NCBI RefSeq assembly: GCF_002949795.1
Contig: NZ_CP026692.1
Location: 6,494,545-6,558,544 of the forward strand
DNA length: 64,000 bases
Direction: 5' to 3'
Origin: Nostoc sp. 'Lobaria pulmonaria (5183) cyanobiont'
Lineage (GTDB): Bacteria; Cyanobacteriota; Cyanobacteriia; Cyanobacteriales; Nostocaceae
Made by a program: the position numbers and the translations under genes. The notes beneath the pieces are model-generated. The model saw only the letters and a list, made by a program, of their open reading frames with translations, had not been told where the DNA came from and ran no database searches. Shown piece by piece: positions 1 to 8,590 of this stretch. Positions within the stretch are counted from its first letter, which is position 1. Every line of letters begins with the position of its first letter.

Positions 1-1125
1 AATAGCCTGGGTATAATCCTCAATTGCTCCTTGGTTATCTCCAACATGAGAGCGAGCTTCAGCCCGATTTTTATAGGTTACGGCAACATTAGGATTAATT
101 GTAATAGCTTGGGTATAATCATTAATTGCTTCCTCTAATCGCCCCAGGTGATAGAGAGCTAAACCTCGTTTATTATAAGATTTAGCATCATAAAGATTCA
201 TCTGGATTGCCTGAGAATAATCTGCGATCGCCGCTTCATAATCTCCTACTTGATAGTGAGCTAAACCTCGTTTATAATATAAAAAATCAACATTGCCCTG
301 ATTAACTTGTAAGGCTTGATTATAGTTAATAATTGCATTTGTATATTCTCCCCTTTGAAAGCATTCATCACCCAGCTTTACATAAAATATATTTAAATCT
401 TCATTATCATATTCAGGCTGAAAATAAGATTTGAGTACCCGATCGTTAGTTGGCTTAGATAGAATTTCCTGTTTTGGAAGATATTTATAAATAGGTGGTT
501 GTTGCCGAGAAGAACTATTTACAGAAGATTGTAACTGTTCTAGATAGCACCATAAACCACCACCATATAGTAATTGTTCTATTCCAAAAGAAATTTTACC
601 AGTTTTCAACTTAATCATCTGAGTTGGGAGAAAGCCAGCCAAAAAAAGGTGATACTCAGATTGTGCTTCACTGACATCTTCTTGAATTAAAATGCAAACT
701 ACAACTGCATTTTTTTCAACTTCTTCAGAACTAATTGACCATCTAACTCTGTCAATGCGACCATGACGAGATTTAACCTCAATACCAATAGATGGGTCAG
801 AAGTCAAGGTAAAATCTATATTGCCATCGCCGCCAAATCGCTTTTCATAATCGACTTCGGTAATAAAATCAGCTAAACGTTCTTTGACAACTTCCTCACC
901 CAACTTTCCTTTGAGATAGCTAATAAAAACATCACGCACTGGTAAAACACGCTTATATTTCTCAGCCATCTGCCAGCAAAATTCCCGTAGTGCCTTTAAC
1001 CTCTCTCCAGAAATTATAGTTAATTCACTATATTGACCTTCTGTTTCACAATGAAGCAGACAACCAGATGCTAACCTTTTAATAAAATCAGACTGTAGCG
1101 ATCGCAGTAGTGTAATCCAGTCCAT
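1..1125 (-). CDS. Nuclease-like domain protein with C-terminal TPRs (3' end cut by window)
   Basis: I read this frame directly: ATG at 1125-1123, open to the window edge (375 codons), so the C-terminus is missing. Residues about 60-150 look like a PD-(D/E)XK nuclease fold: Asp104 in GNIDFTL, then Glu116 and Lys118 in IGIEVKSR. A Ser/Gln-rich linker follows, and from about residue 245 there are at least four TPR units with the usual cyanobacterial AI.DY.QAI pattern. A nuclease-like domain joined to TPRs suggests a DNA-related or protein-docking role, but substrate and pathway cannot be told. DUF4365-type proteins are similar in layout. No neighbour clarifies its job. The frame and TPRs are certain; the nuclease assignment is an inference from the motif. 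Confidence 0.8.
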   Translation of the reverse strand, partial: MDWITLLRSLQSDFIKRLASGCLLHCETEGQYSELTIISGERLKALREFCWQMAEKYKRVLPVRDVFISYLKGKLGEEVVKERLADFITEVDYEKRFGGDGNIDFTLTSDPSIGIEVKSRHGRIDRVRWSISSEEVEKNAVVVCILIQEDVSEAQSEYHLFLAGFLPTQMIKLKTGKISFGIEQLLYGGGLWCYLEQLQSSVNSSSRQQPPIYKYLPKQEILSKPTNDRVLKSYFQPEYDNEDLNIFYVKLGDECFQRGEYTNAIINYNQALQVNQGNVDFLYYKRGLAHYQVGDYEAAIADYSQAIQMNLYDAKSYNKRGLALYHLGRLEEAINDYTQAITINPNVAVTYKNRAEARSHVGDNQGAIEDYTQAI

Positions 1126-1361
1126 TTATATTTCTGCGAATCTTTTGATGAGATTATTCTATTAAAATATCCAGTCGGCGTAAACCTTTTAATTAGCTTG
1201 GGTGATATTTCCAAAAATTGTTTACTATTTTGCAATAATTCTTAATTTAACTTAATATATTAAAATTCGCAGAGGTTGAGATGGGGTTAAAGCGAGTGTA
1301 TTAAGACATAGCACCTTCTCTCAAACATCGCTGCTTTTTAGAGTCGAGTATAAGTGGTGAA

Positions 1362-1583
1362 TTATTGATAGATTTGCCGGAGTTCTTCTAGAGTACTCAC
1401 AGTTTTGATACTGGTGAGAATAGCGCTTAATATCTCTACGTTCTCTATTTGGACAATCTCTGGTAATATTGTTAACCCTTCGCTGCCAAATTTTAATTAT
1501 AAACCCATTTCAATATCTTGAAGTAACCCTTCCTTCATACCTTGTTGAATACCCCTTCTTTCTACGCTGGTAATATATGGCAT
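1362..1583 (-). pseudogene. C-terminal relic of an Rpn/DUF4351-type nuclease (transposase-like) gene
   Basis: Read from ATG at 1583, the frame gives MPYITSVERRGIQQGMKEG, the typical C-terminal stretch of cyanobacterial Rpn-family (recombination-promoting nuclease/putative transposase) proteins that carry a DUF4351-like tail. A TAA stop at 1499-1497 (codon 29) interrupts it, then the same frame continues through a plausible tail ending SIKTVSTLEELRQIYQ and a stop at 1364-1362. The N-terminal nuclease domain is absent. This is a decayed fragment, not a working gene. The family call rests on memory of the motif. Confidence 0.6.
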
Positions 1584-1850
1584 TTTATTTTCCTCCTCGC
1601 TTCCAGTTTATTCCTTCCACAGCTACAGTCAAGAAAAATTCAATGCACTATTGAAAGTAGGTTTCTATAGCTTCTTTCCAAGGGCTGTCATATTTATCGT
1701 TAGACATTAGTAGGATTTACATTAGTTTTGACGGTGCGGCCATGTCTGATTATGCCAGAGTTTTGAAGAGTTGGGGATCTTGTTTTTCACGAATGGATTC
1801 AGGATTGCTGTAGTACTTTTAAAAATTCATAATTGACAGTTTGGTAATCA

Positions 1851-1892
1851 ATTACGAATTACGAATTACGAATTACGAATTACGAATTACAA
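1851..1892. repeat. Heptanucleotide tandem repeat (ATTACGA)
   Basis: Five perfect ATTACGA copies followed by one degenerate copy (ATTACAA), directly visible. Short tandem heptamers of this kind are characteristic of heterocystous cyanobacteria. It lies about 80 bp upstream of the phosphotransferase start at 1970. Confidence 0.95.
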
Positions 1893-1969
1893 ATTATCTT
1901 GACACTTGCGCTACGATATCCCCTATTGCTTTCGTGCAATGTACGTGAGGAGTAGTAGAGGTCAAACAG

Positions 1970-3088
1970 ATGATAGAAGAATTTAATACAGAGGATGCCC
2001 GGAATCTGGTGGCGATCGCTAACCAATTCGCCCAACTGGGGAAGGTTACAGGCGTTAAAGCATTTGGCAGTGGTAATATAAATGACACCTTTTTAGCAAC
2101 TCTAGATTCCTCAAAGGAACAACATTTTGTTTTGCAACGCATTAACACACAGGTATTTCGTCAGCCACAACTGATTATGCAGAATATGCGTACCTTAACT
2201 GAACACGTTCAGAAACGGTTGCAGGATACACCCCTTAATCGTCGCTGGGAAGTGCCACGCGTATTGTTAACCAAAAACGCTCAAGACCACTGGAAGGATG
2301 CAGATAGCTCATTTTGGCGGGCAATCAGCTTTATTGAAGGCTCCCAGTCTTTTGATAGTATGTGCGATCGCTCCCACGCCAAAGAAATCGGTTATGCCTT
2401 GGGAATGTTCCATAATTTAATCAGCGATTTGCCAGCAGAAAAACTTGCTGACACCCTTGAAGGGTTCCATATTACACCGTTTTATCTTCAGCATTACGAG
2501 GAAGTTTTGGTGAAAACTAGTGCACCTCAATCTTCTGAAGTTAATTATTGCTTACAGTTTGTTAGCGATCGCCAAGCCTTTGCACATATCTTAGAAAATG
2601 CTAAAGCTGAAGGCAAGCTACCCCTACGTCTGATGCATGGCGATCCAAAAATTAATAACGTGATGTTTGACATTGTTACCCAGCAAGCCGTCAGCGTCAT
2701 CGACCTAGACACCGTGAAACCCGGTTTGGTACATTACGATATTGGTGATTGCCTGCGATCGGGTTGCAATCCTGCTGGTGAAGAAACCGATAATTGGGAA
2801 AGTATTTATTTCGATACCGATTTGTGTCAGGAAATCTTACAGGGTTATCTTGCTGTGGCTAAGGCATTTCTGACCGAGAATGATTACGCATACATATATG
2901 ATGCTATTCGTCTAATTACTTTTGAACTAGGACTGAGATTTTTTGCTGATTATTTAGCGGGAAATGTCTACTTCAAAGTTAAGCACCCAGAACATAACTT
3001 AGCAAGAGCGATCGTCCAGTTTAAGCTGACTGAAAGTATTGAATCTCAAGAAACGCAGATTCGCAAAATTATCAAAGATATGAAATGA
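1970..3088 (+). CDS. APH-fold phosphotransferase, N-acetylhexosamine kinase-like
   Basis: 372 aa. A small-molecule kinase of the aminoglycoside phosphotransferase fold. Visible motifs: nucleotide loop GSGNINDTF (33-41), catalytic loop MHGDPKINNVMF (222-233; Asp225, Asn230), metal-binding IDLD (244-247) followed by YDIGDCLRSGCNPAGEE. The IDLDT..PG..HYDIGD pattern resembles N-acetylhexosamine 1-kinase (NahK) more than antibiotic kinases, so phosphorylation of a free hexosamine or related sugar is the likeliest role; the substrate is not proven. Start chosen at ATG 1970 with AGAGG about 10 bases upstream. It overlaps the next gene by 4 bp (ATGA), implying translational coupling. Confidence 0.85.
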   Translation: MIEEFNTEDARNLVAIANQFAQLGKVTGVKAFGSGNINDTFLATLDSSKEQHFVLQRINTQVFRQPQLIMQNMRTLTEHVQKRLQDTPLNRRWEVPRVLLTKNAQDHWKDADSSFWRAISFIEGSQSFDSMCDRSHAKEIGYALGMFHNLISDLPAEKLADTLEGFHITPFYLQHYEEVLVKTSAPQSSEVNYCLQFVSDRQAFAHILENAKAEGKLPLRLMHGDPKINNVMFDIVTQQAVSVIDLDTVKPGLVHYDIGDCLRSGCNPAGEETDNWESIYFDTDLCQEILQGYLAVAKAFLTENDYAYIYDAIRLITFELGLRFFADYLAGNVYFKVKHPEHNLARAIVQFKLTESIESQETQIRKIIKDMK

Positions 3089-3642
3089 ACAAACAGACAT
3101 TTTTCCTGCAACCTTTCCCTTCTAGTGAGTCCTTTCCTAATTTGAAAATTACAGGCAATATCTCTCGAAATGCTAATCAACTTACCATCTGCTACAACCT
3201 TGGAGGCGATTTCAAAGAAATTGCAATTACTCCACCATCAAATGCACCATCACGCAAGCATGAATTGTGGGAAGACACTTGCTTTGAGTTCTTCCTTGGC
3301 ATCAAAGATTCTCTACGGTATTGGGAATTTAACCTTTCTCCCGCTGGACACTGGAATGTCTATCGCTTTGATGGATATCGTCAAGGGATGCAAGAAGAAA
3401 CAGCTTTTGAAAAGCTACCGTTCAGCGTTCAGAATCAAGCCGACAGTTTAGCACTTGCGTTAGATATCGATTTGGATAAAATCGTCTCGGCAGAGCAAGA
3501 AATTGAACTTGCCATTACTACAGTTATTAAACATAGAGATAGTGAGGTGACTTACTGGGCGTTAACTCATCGAGGTGCAGAGGCTGACTTTCATCTGCGA
3601 GACAGTTTTATAATTAAATTGTTAGACTTGACCTGGAAATAA
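3085..3642 (+). CDS. DOMON-like domain protein
   Basis: 185 aa, soluble, no signal peptide. The sequence matches the cyanobacterial DOMON-like group (an Ig-like beta-sandwich that binds haem or sugar in other families): conserved blocks HELWEDTCFEFFLG (about 59-72), YWEFNLSPAGHWNVYRFDGYR (about 78-98), and a C-terminal YWALTHRG..ADFHLRDSF. Glu and Trp residues in the first two blocks could line a carbohydrate site. The start overlaps the upstream sugar-kinase-like gene by 4 bp, so the two are probably co-translated and may act on the same sugar; that link is inference. Biochemical function unknown. Confidence 0.8.
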   Translation: MNKQTFFLQPFPSSESFPNLKITGNISRNANQLTICYNLGGDFKEIAITPPSNAPSRKHELWEDTCFEFFLGIKDSLRYWEFNLSPAGHWNVYRFDGYRQGMQEETAFEKLPFSVQNQADSLALALDIDLDKIVSAEQEIELAITTVIKHRDSEVTYWALTHRGAEADFHLRDSFIIKLLDLTWK

Positions 3643-3769
3643 AATTTATCCTAAATATGTTGGTGTTGCTGATTGATGGGATGAATTTTATCTCACGCAA
3701 AAGCGCAAATACTCTACCTTTAATTTTGACAAAAAATCTCAATTAATTCCGCAAATATCCAACCCTAAT

Positions 3770-4594
3770 ATGCCTCTATACAATAGTGCTGTATCCCAGA
3801 ATGTAAAATATTTATTTATTGATGGCGGTTGTTTGGATTCACTACTAGAATTCTTTTCAGAGAATCTTTTTGATAAAAAACAGCTTGAAATAGATTACTA
3901 TCGGTTAGCAAGTGGCTATCATAAAGTGTTCTATTACGATTGTCTACCTGCTCAAAAACAAGGAGAAAATGAAGTAGACTACCAAAATCGTATTAAGCCT
4001 AAAATTAAGTTATTCAACCACTTAAAATCACTGGATAGATTTCATGTATATGAGGGTACTGCTCGATTCCGAGATAAGCGAAGAGGGCAAGAGCAAAAGG
4101 AGGTTGACATTATGATTGCTGTAGACATGCTCAGGCATTCTTTTCGGAAAAATATGGATGAAGCAACTTTACTCACAAGTGATTTAGATTTTAAGCCTCT
4201 GATTGATGCTCTGGTACAAGATGGAATGTATGTATCATTGTGGTATCCAAAAGCTAAAACCAATTATGAGCTAGTTGATGCTGCTGATTCTAGGCAGGTA
4301 TTGACAATTCATACTGTTTGGGGATGGTTCACTGAGAATTTCCAAAAGCAGGTTAACTTACCTGTTTTGAGTCAATCGAGTTTTCCACCTATTGATAATT
4401 CTTGGAGACAAGTTAATAAGATAAAACAAGCAGATTACGAAGTATTTTTTTATGAAAAAGAAAAAAAATATGCTGCTGTCTTACAAACGATAAATGGTGA
4501 TTACAACTTATACGAACACAACAATTTAGAACAGTTAAACTTTTATATAGCTCATATTTATAGCCCAGATGTAATCCGAAAAGACATAATATGA
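3770..4594 (+). CDS. NYN domain protein (PIN-like RNase fold)
   Basis: 274 aa. The first ~175 residues form an NYN domain: Asp18 in YLFIDGG, Asp113 and Asp119 in EVDIMIAVDM, and Asp138/Asp140 in TSDLDF followed by PLIDALVQDG. These acidic residues are the expected metal-binding set, so the protein could be an active endoribonuclease. The C-terminal ~90 residues are Lys/Tyr/Asn-rich and not recognised. It starts 127 bp after the DOMON-like gene, so it may be in the same unit or separate. NYN proteins usually act on RNA; a role in tRNA turnover or defence is possible but nothing here shows it. Confidence 0.8.
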   Translation: MPLYNSAVSQNVKYLFIDGGCLDSLLEFFSENLFDKKQLEIDYYRLASGYHKVFYYDCLPAQKQGENEVDYQNRIKPKIKLFNHLKSLDRFHVYEGTARFRDKRRGQEQKEVDIMIAVDMLRHSFRKNMDEATLLTSDLDFKPLIDALVQDGMYVSLWYPKAKTNYELVDAADSRQVLTIHTVWGWFTENFQKQVNLPVLSQSSFPPIDNSWRQVNKIKQADYEVFFYEKEKKYAAVLQTINGDYNLYEHNNLEQLNFYIAHIYSPDVIRKDII

Positions 4595-4760
4595 ATACGA
4601 TCGCCCAATATTTATTAAGAAGATGCAACATTTGCTCGTCTGTAATTGGACATTTTGGGAGTAGCTCGCGGTTAAATATCTCAACCACAGCGATATTTTC
4701 ACATCTACATCTTCATGGTTATTGCTTCATCAGATGAACAAGAATTTAGGACTAAGTTAA

Positions 4761-6032
4761 ATGAACTCACAATATAACTTTCAATACTTTCAAGGAAGTT
4801 CTCTTTCCGATCTATTTGCTCAAGACATCACAGATGCATCTTATGGGTTTATCCTAAATTACCCTGCAACTGCCAGTTGGGCTGTTTATCCCAACCTGGA
4901 AAAATATTTTATCCAAGATGGCAGTAGTGAAGCCACCAAAACCTCCTTTGATAAGATTTGCCAAAAGGAACCTTGGAAAATCTTAGCTGTATTAGGCGAT
5001 CGCATTCCAGGAATTGCGATTAATCCGCCGCCAAAGTCGCTGCTTGCATATTGGCAAGAGCATTTCGACTTCAGCTACTCTAATAGGTTGATGATGGATC
5101 GCTTGACTTATCTGGATGACCTCAGTCACAGCGAACGCTTTGACAAACTCATCACTTTATTTCCCTTTGATCGTCTAAAACCTGAAAAACACGCTATTGA
5201 TTCAGACACCCATTACCACTTACTCAGCAAAGTAACCCTAGCCGAACTGGGGGTGCAATGTCCAAAATACGAGAGTTACAATTTGCACGAAGTCAATCTC
5301 GAAGACATTCAGTTACCACAATTTCCCTACTTAATTAAAACGTCCCACGGACTCTCAGGAGAAGGCACTTATATCATCAGAAGCCTCAGCGATCTGACCT
5401 ACTGTCTTGAAGAAATCAATAAATATCTGGATATTAAGTTGCTCGATAGAATTATTGTCTCGGAGTTCATCAAGAATCAGGTGCAGAATTACTGCGTACA
5501 GTTCTATGTCAACAAGGCGGGAGAGATAACCCTCATCGGCACTACCAGCCAACTCGTCACTCCAGAAGGTAATTATTTAGGGGGACTAATTGACTACCGC
5601 AACACTGACATGAGCAAGTTCTTTGAGATGATTGCCGCCATTGGTCAGTATGCTCACAAACATGGTTATTTCGGCGTAATTGGGTTTGATGTGCTAGAAG
5701 ACCAAGACGGACAACTTTATGCGATCGATGCCAATTTCCGAGTTAATGGATCGACTCCATTGTGCTTGCAGCGTCATACCCTACTAGGACTGGGAAAGGA
5801 AGTTGCTAAATATTCCAGTGACTACCGCATGGAAGGAACATTGGATTCAATTTTAGTGATCTTAAAACCAGAACTAGATCGCAAGGACTTAATCGTTCTG
5901 TCGGCTTTAGAGAAGGTCAAATACGGAAAAATCTACACGGAAATTTATGCGATCGTTACTGGAGAAACTATCCAGGAAATGCAGCATATCGAGCAAAAAT
6001 TACAGGATAAGGGATTACAATGGCTCCCTTAA
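4761..6032 (+). CDS. ATP-grasp domain protein (carboxylate-amine/thiol ligase type)
   Basis: 423 aa. The N-terminal ~150 residues are a pre-ATP-grasp region. The ATP-grasp core follows: Lys193 and the Gly-rich loop SHGLSGEGTY (195-204), the acidic pair in VSEFI (233-237), and the metal/catalytic strand GYFGVIGFDVLEDQDG (302-317) then AIDANFRVNG (321-330), with Asp323 and Asn325 as likely Mg ligands. Such enzymes join an acyl phosphate to an amine or thiol, often in peptide or siderophore synthesis. No clear partner gene lies next to it, so the substrate is unknown. A 42-codon ORF begins inside its last codons (6020). Confidence 0.85.
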   Translation: MNSQYNFQYFQGSSLSDLFAQDITDASYGFILNYPATASWAVYPNLEKYFIQDGSSEATKTSFDKICQKEPWKILAVLGDRIPGIAINPPPKSLLAYWQEHFDFSYSNRLMMDRLTYLDDLSHSERFDKLITLFPFDRLKPEKHAIDSDTHYHLLSKVTLAELGVQCPKYESYNLHEVNLEDIQLPQFPYLIKTSHGLSGEGTYIIRSLSDLTYCLEEINKYLDIKLLDRIIVSEFIKNQVQNYCVQFYVNKAGEITLIGTTSQLVTPEGNYLGGLIDYRNTDMSKFFEMIAAIGQYAHKHGYFGVIGFDVLEDQDGQLYAIDANFRVNGSTPLCLQRHTLLGLGKEVAKYSSDYRMEGTLDSILVILKPELDRKDLIVLSALEKVKYGKIYTEIYAIVTGETIQEMQHIEQKLQDKGLQWLP

Positions 6033-6148
6033 ACAAATTTAATAAAATAGAAGTTGCAGCATTGCCACACACTGAGCCATTGATTTTGTTGCAACTCACT
6101 TTTCAAGCTCTGTTACTCGCTTGGACTTGGTGTTTTCCAGGAGAATAA
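6020..6148 (+). CDS. Possible small protein overlapping the ATP-grasp gene end
   Basis: ATG at 6020 lies 13 bp inside the ATP-grasp gene and the frame runs 42 residues to TAA at 6146. The product is MAPLNKFNKIEVAALP... ending in a hydrophobic, Trp-rich tail LLLAWTWCFPGE. The overlap would allow coupled translation with the ligase and the peptide could be its substrate, but there is no ribosome-binding site of its own and no recognised family. It may equally be a chance frame or the start of a decayed gene. Confidence 0.2.
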   Translation: MAPLNKFNKIEVAALPHTEPLILLQLTFQALLLAWTWCFPGE

Positions 6149-6270
6149 TATAACTGAATGAGTAACCTGCAAATCGGTACTAGTGGTTGGGTACAAGATA
6201 GAAGCAAAAATAAATTAAAAAATAAATCTGCTTATTAGCGATAAAAATACTCTTGCTAAACTGCGTCCAC

Positions 6271-6416
6271 GTTGAAAACCGTAGTTCTGTATGAATAGAA
6301 AAACCCTCATCCCCCAGCCCCTTCTCCCAATATTGGGAGAAGGGGAGCCGGAAAGAAGTCCCTCTCCCTACTTGGGAGAGGGATTTAGGGTGAGGGCAAA
6401 AACTACGGTTCTCAAC
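6271..6416. mobile_element. MITE-like element with 16-bp imperfect terminal inverted repeats
   Basis: Left end GTTGAAAACCGTAGTT (6271-6286) and right end AACTACGGTTCTCAAC (6401-6416) are inverted with 15 of 16 matches. Inside are two nested palindromic parts rich in CCCTCTCCC/GGGAGAGGG and a CCTCATCCC/GGGTGAGGG pair, so the 146-bp unit can fold into a long hairpin. There is no coding capacity. The inner CCCTCTCCC motif is a familiar dispersed cyanobacterial repeat. No target duplication was verified. Confidence 0.65.
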
Positions 6417-6522
6417 ATAGATGAGGTTTAGATACGTAAATATCCCCCAATCCACAAAAGATTTAGATATCTTTAGCAATTTATAATATCAGTAAATATA
6501 CTTTAATCTCCACATTGCAGTC

Positions 6523-6810
6523 ATGGAATCGTATGACGTTGTAATTATTGGTGCTGGTCATAATGGCTTAGTTTGTGCAGACTGACTATTGAAAGCTGGT
6601 TACAGCGTTCTGATATCGGAAGGGCGATCGCTTCCTGGTGGCGGTTGCACGACAGAAGAACTTATGCCTAACGAAGCGCCTGGTTTTAAATTTAACCCTT
6701 GCGCGATGAACCACCTGTTTATTTTATTGGGGCCAGTAATCCAGGAATTGGAACTGCATAAGTACGGATTGGAATACCTAAGCTGCGATCCAGTTGCCTT
6801 TGCAAGTTGA
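6523..6810 (+). pseudogene. Truncated crtO-like carotenoid ketolase/desaturase gene
   Basis: From ATG 6523 the frame reads MESYDVVIIGAGHNGLVCAD, the FAD-binding N-terminus of the CrtO/phytoene-desaturase family, then hits TGA at 6583-6585, continues in frame as LLKAGYSVL...GGGCTTEE..PGFKFNPCAMNHLFI...LELHKYGLEYLSCDPVAFAS and stops at 6808. Intact CrtO proteins are about 500-560 aa; only about 95 residues remain, with a nonsense codon after residue 20. CrtO makes keto-carotenoids such as echinenone. This copy is dead; a working paralogue may exist elsewhere in the genome. Confidence 0.85.
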
Positions 6811-7124
6811 GTTTGAAGTTGGTAAACGGCTACAGATGAGATTTTGTAAGATTTGTTGATCGAGTTCCCGATGTTTATTTGTCGAAATTCTTAAAAGTCT
6901 AGAAAATGCTTACATATACTTCCTGTGGCGCTTTCAGATTCCCCAATAGACAGAGAACTGCAACCGTAATAATAATTAACATATATATAGTAGTAGAGTT
7001 ATTAAGAAATATTTTTAATAGCAACTGATACTAAAAAAGTGACTGAATTACCTACTGAAGCTAAAGTCTATAACGCTGTCGAAGCCAATTCCCAATTCCT
7101 AATTTATTTTAAAAAGTAACACTT
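6811..7124. other. Gap after the crtO relic; no gene seen
   Basis: 314 bp, AT-rich. After the crtO-like stop no further CrtO motif was recognised. The stretch 7021-7119 is open in the + direction (TDTKKVTELPTEAKVYNAVEA) and may be the tail of another lost gene. It also contains the promoter area of the SDR gene. Confidence 0.4.
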
Positions 7125-8129
7125 ATGCAATTAAAGCCAATCAATCAGCAAGTCGTTTCTGTCGTTGGAGCCTCCAGCGGTATCGGACGTGTCACAGCTC
7201 TTGAGTTTGCTAGACGCGGCGCAAAAGTCGTAGTCTCGGCTCGGAGTGAGTTAAAGCTAAAGTCTTTAGTGGAGGAGATTCGCAGCTTTGGCGGCGAGGC
7301 AACTTTTTGCGTAGCTGATGTGGAAGTATTTGAGCAAGTTAAAGCGATCGCAGATAAAACTGTAGAAGTCTACGGACGACTCGATACATGGGTACATGTC
7401 TCTGCTATCGGCATCTTTGCTACTTTCGACAACACAACACCAGAAGAGTTTAAGCATGTGATTGATGTCGATCTCCTGGGACAAGTGTATGGTGCAATGG
7501 CTGCCCTACCCCATCTGAAGCGTGAGGGACGGGGGGCACTGATCCACGTCTCTTCAATGGAAGGTAGGCGATCGCTCCCCTACCAAAGTGCTTACTCGGC
7601 AGCCAAGCACGGGGTAGAGGGCTTTATCGAAGCCATGCGCCTTGAGTTGCAACATGAAAAATGGCCGATCAGCGTCACGAGTGTGAAACCAGCAGTGATC
7701 AACACCCCCTTCTGGAACAATGGTCTGACGAAATTAGGCGTAAAGCCTTCCGGGATACCACCTTACTATGACCCGAAACTTGTAGCTGATGCTATCCTTT
7801 ATGTAGCCGAACATCCAACTCGTGACTTCTTAGTTGGGGATGTAGCTAAAATATTAGATGTGGTACAGCGCGTCTCACCATCATTAGTAGATTCACTGTT
7901 ACTGCTCGTCGGCTTCGATTTACTCCATTCTTCTGAGCCGAAGTCTGAAGATGCACCAAATAATTTTTACCAATCTGTTCCTGAAGACGACAGAGTTAAC
8001 GGAGATTATGGTAACTTAGTTATACCGAGTGTTTCCGACTGGCTAGATAAAAATCCGCTTCTCCAGTGGGGTGCGATCGCTGGTACAGTAGCATTAGCGT
8101 TCTTAGCAGCTCAAGTATTCAAAGATTAA
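7125..8129 (+). CDS. SDR family NAD(P)-dependent oxidoreductase with C-terminal membrane segment
   Basis: 334 aa short-chain dehydrogenase. Cofactor motif GASSGIG (15-21) on a Rossmann strand, Asp65 in VADVEV, the HVSA version of the NNAG motif (91-94), catalytic Ser143/144, Tyr157 and Lys161 (YSAAK). The last ~20 residues (WGAIAGTVALAFLAAQVF) form a predicted single membrane anchor, giving a longer protein than the usual ~250-aa SDR. This layout is common in cyanobacterial SDRs of unknown substrate. It stands alone between a pseudogene and an MFS gene. Confidence in the family is very high; the substrate is unknown. Confidence 0.92.
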   Translation: MQLKPINQQVVSVVGASSGIGRVTALEFARRGAKVVVSARSELKLKSLVEEIRSFGGEATFCVADVEVFEQVKAIADKTVEVYGRLDTWVHVSAIGIFATFDNTTPEEFKHVIDVDLLGQVYGAMAALPHLKREGRGALIHVSSMEGRRSLPYQSAYSAAKHGVEGFIEAMRLELQHEKWPISVTSVKPAVINTPFWNNGLTKLGVKPSGIPPYYDPKLVADAILYVAEHPTRDFLVGDVAKILDVVQRVSPSLVDSLLLLVGFDLLHSSEPKSEDAPNNFYQSVPEDDRVNGDYGNLVIPSVSDWLDKNPLLQWGAIAGTVALAFLAAQVFKD

Positions 8130-8590
8130 GGATAAATAGGCCTGTCCGAAAATTTGCAATCCAGTTTTTACAAGGGTTTTTCTCAAATCCTTGTAGACTT
8201 TTTGGCAAGATAGTAATGATATTTGGAGATGGTTACTAATAGTTTAGGGCAGAAAAATACATAACTATAGATTCAGGCGATCGCTATTTTTTCTCAAATT
8301 GAATCAAGCAATACTCTAAGAGGGAAGATTTAGTAGTTGCGGTATTGGCGTATTTCACTCTTATTCAGGTTCGTCAATATTTAGATGCGTTTGCCCTGTC
8401 AGTTTGATAGGTTGATTCTTACATCAATTAATAACGAATTTTATAGCTAAATTCGTAGTGGACACCAATAAAATAATTTAGCTTGTATTGGTGCATCACT
8501 ACAGAAAGATGAGTATAAAGTTATTTTTGAGGATGATTAATTGAGTAAATTTCAGCAGTCAAATTGTCTGATCCAGGAGCATTCCAGCCA
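8130..8590. other. Intergenic region with hairpin-forming sequences
   Basis: 461 bp without a supported gene. Short inverted repeats are visible, such as CACCAATA...TATTGGTG (about 8463-8493) and ACAAGG...CCTTGT near 8169-8192. The MFS promoter should lie here. Confidence 0.4.

Larger units (their letters stand above)
1126..1969. other. Intergenic region with a gene relic and a heptamer repeat
   Basis: AT-rich 844-bp gap between divergent genes. It holds the nuclease relic at 1362-1583 and the ATTACGA array at 1851-1892, entered separately. No other supported gene seen. Confidence 0.6.

Noticed and set aside
1970..3088. Aminoglycoside resistance kinase
   Set aside because: The catalytic and IDLDT motifs are closer to N-acetylhexosamine kinases; nothing points to antibiotic resistance.
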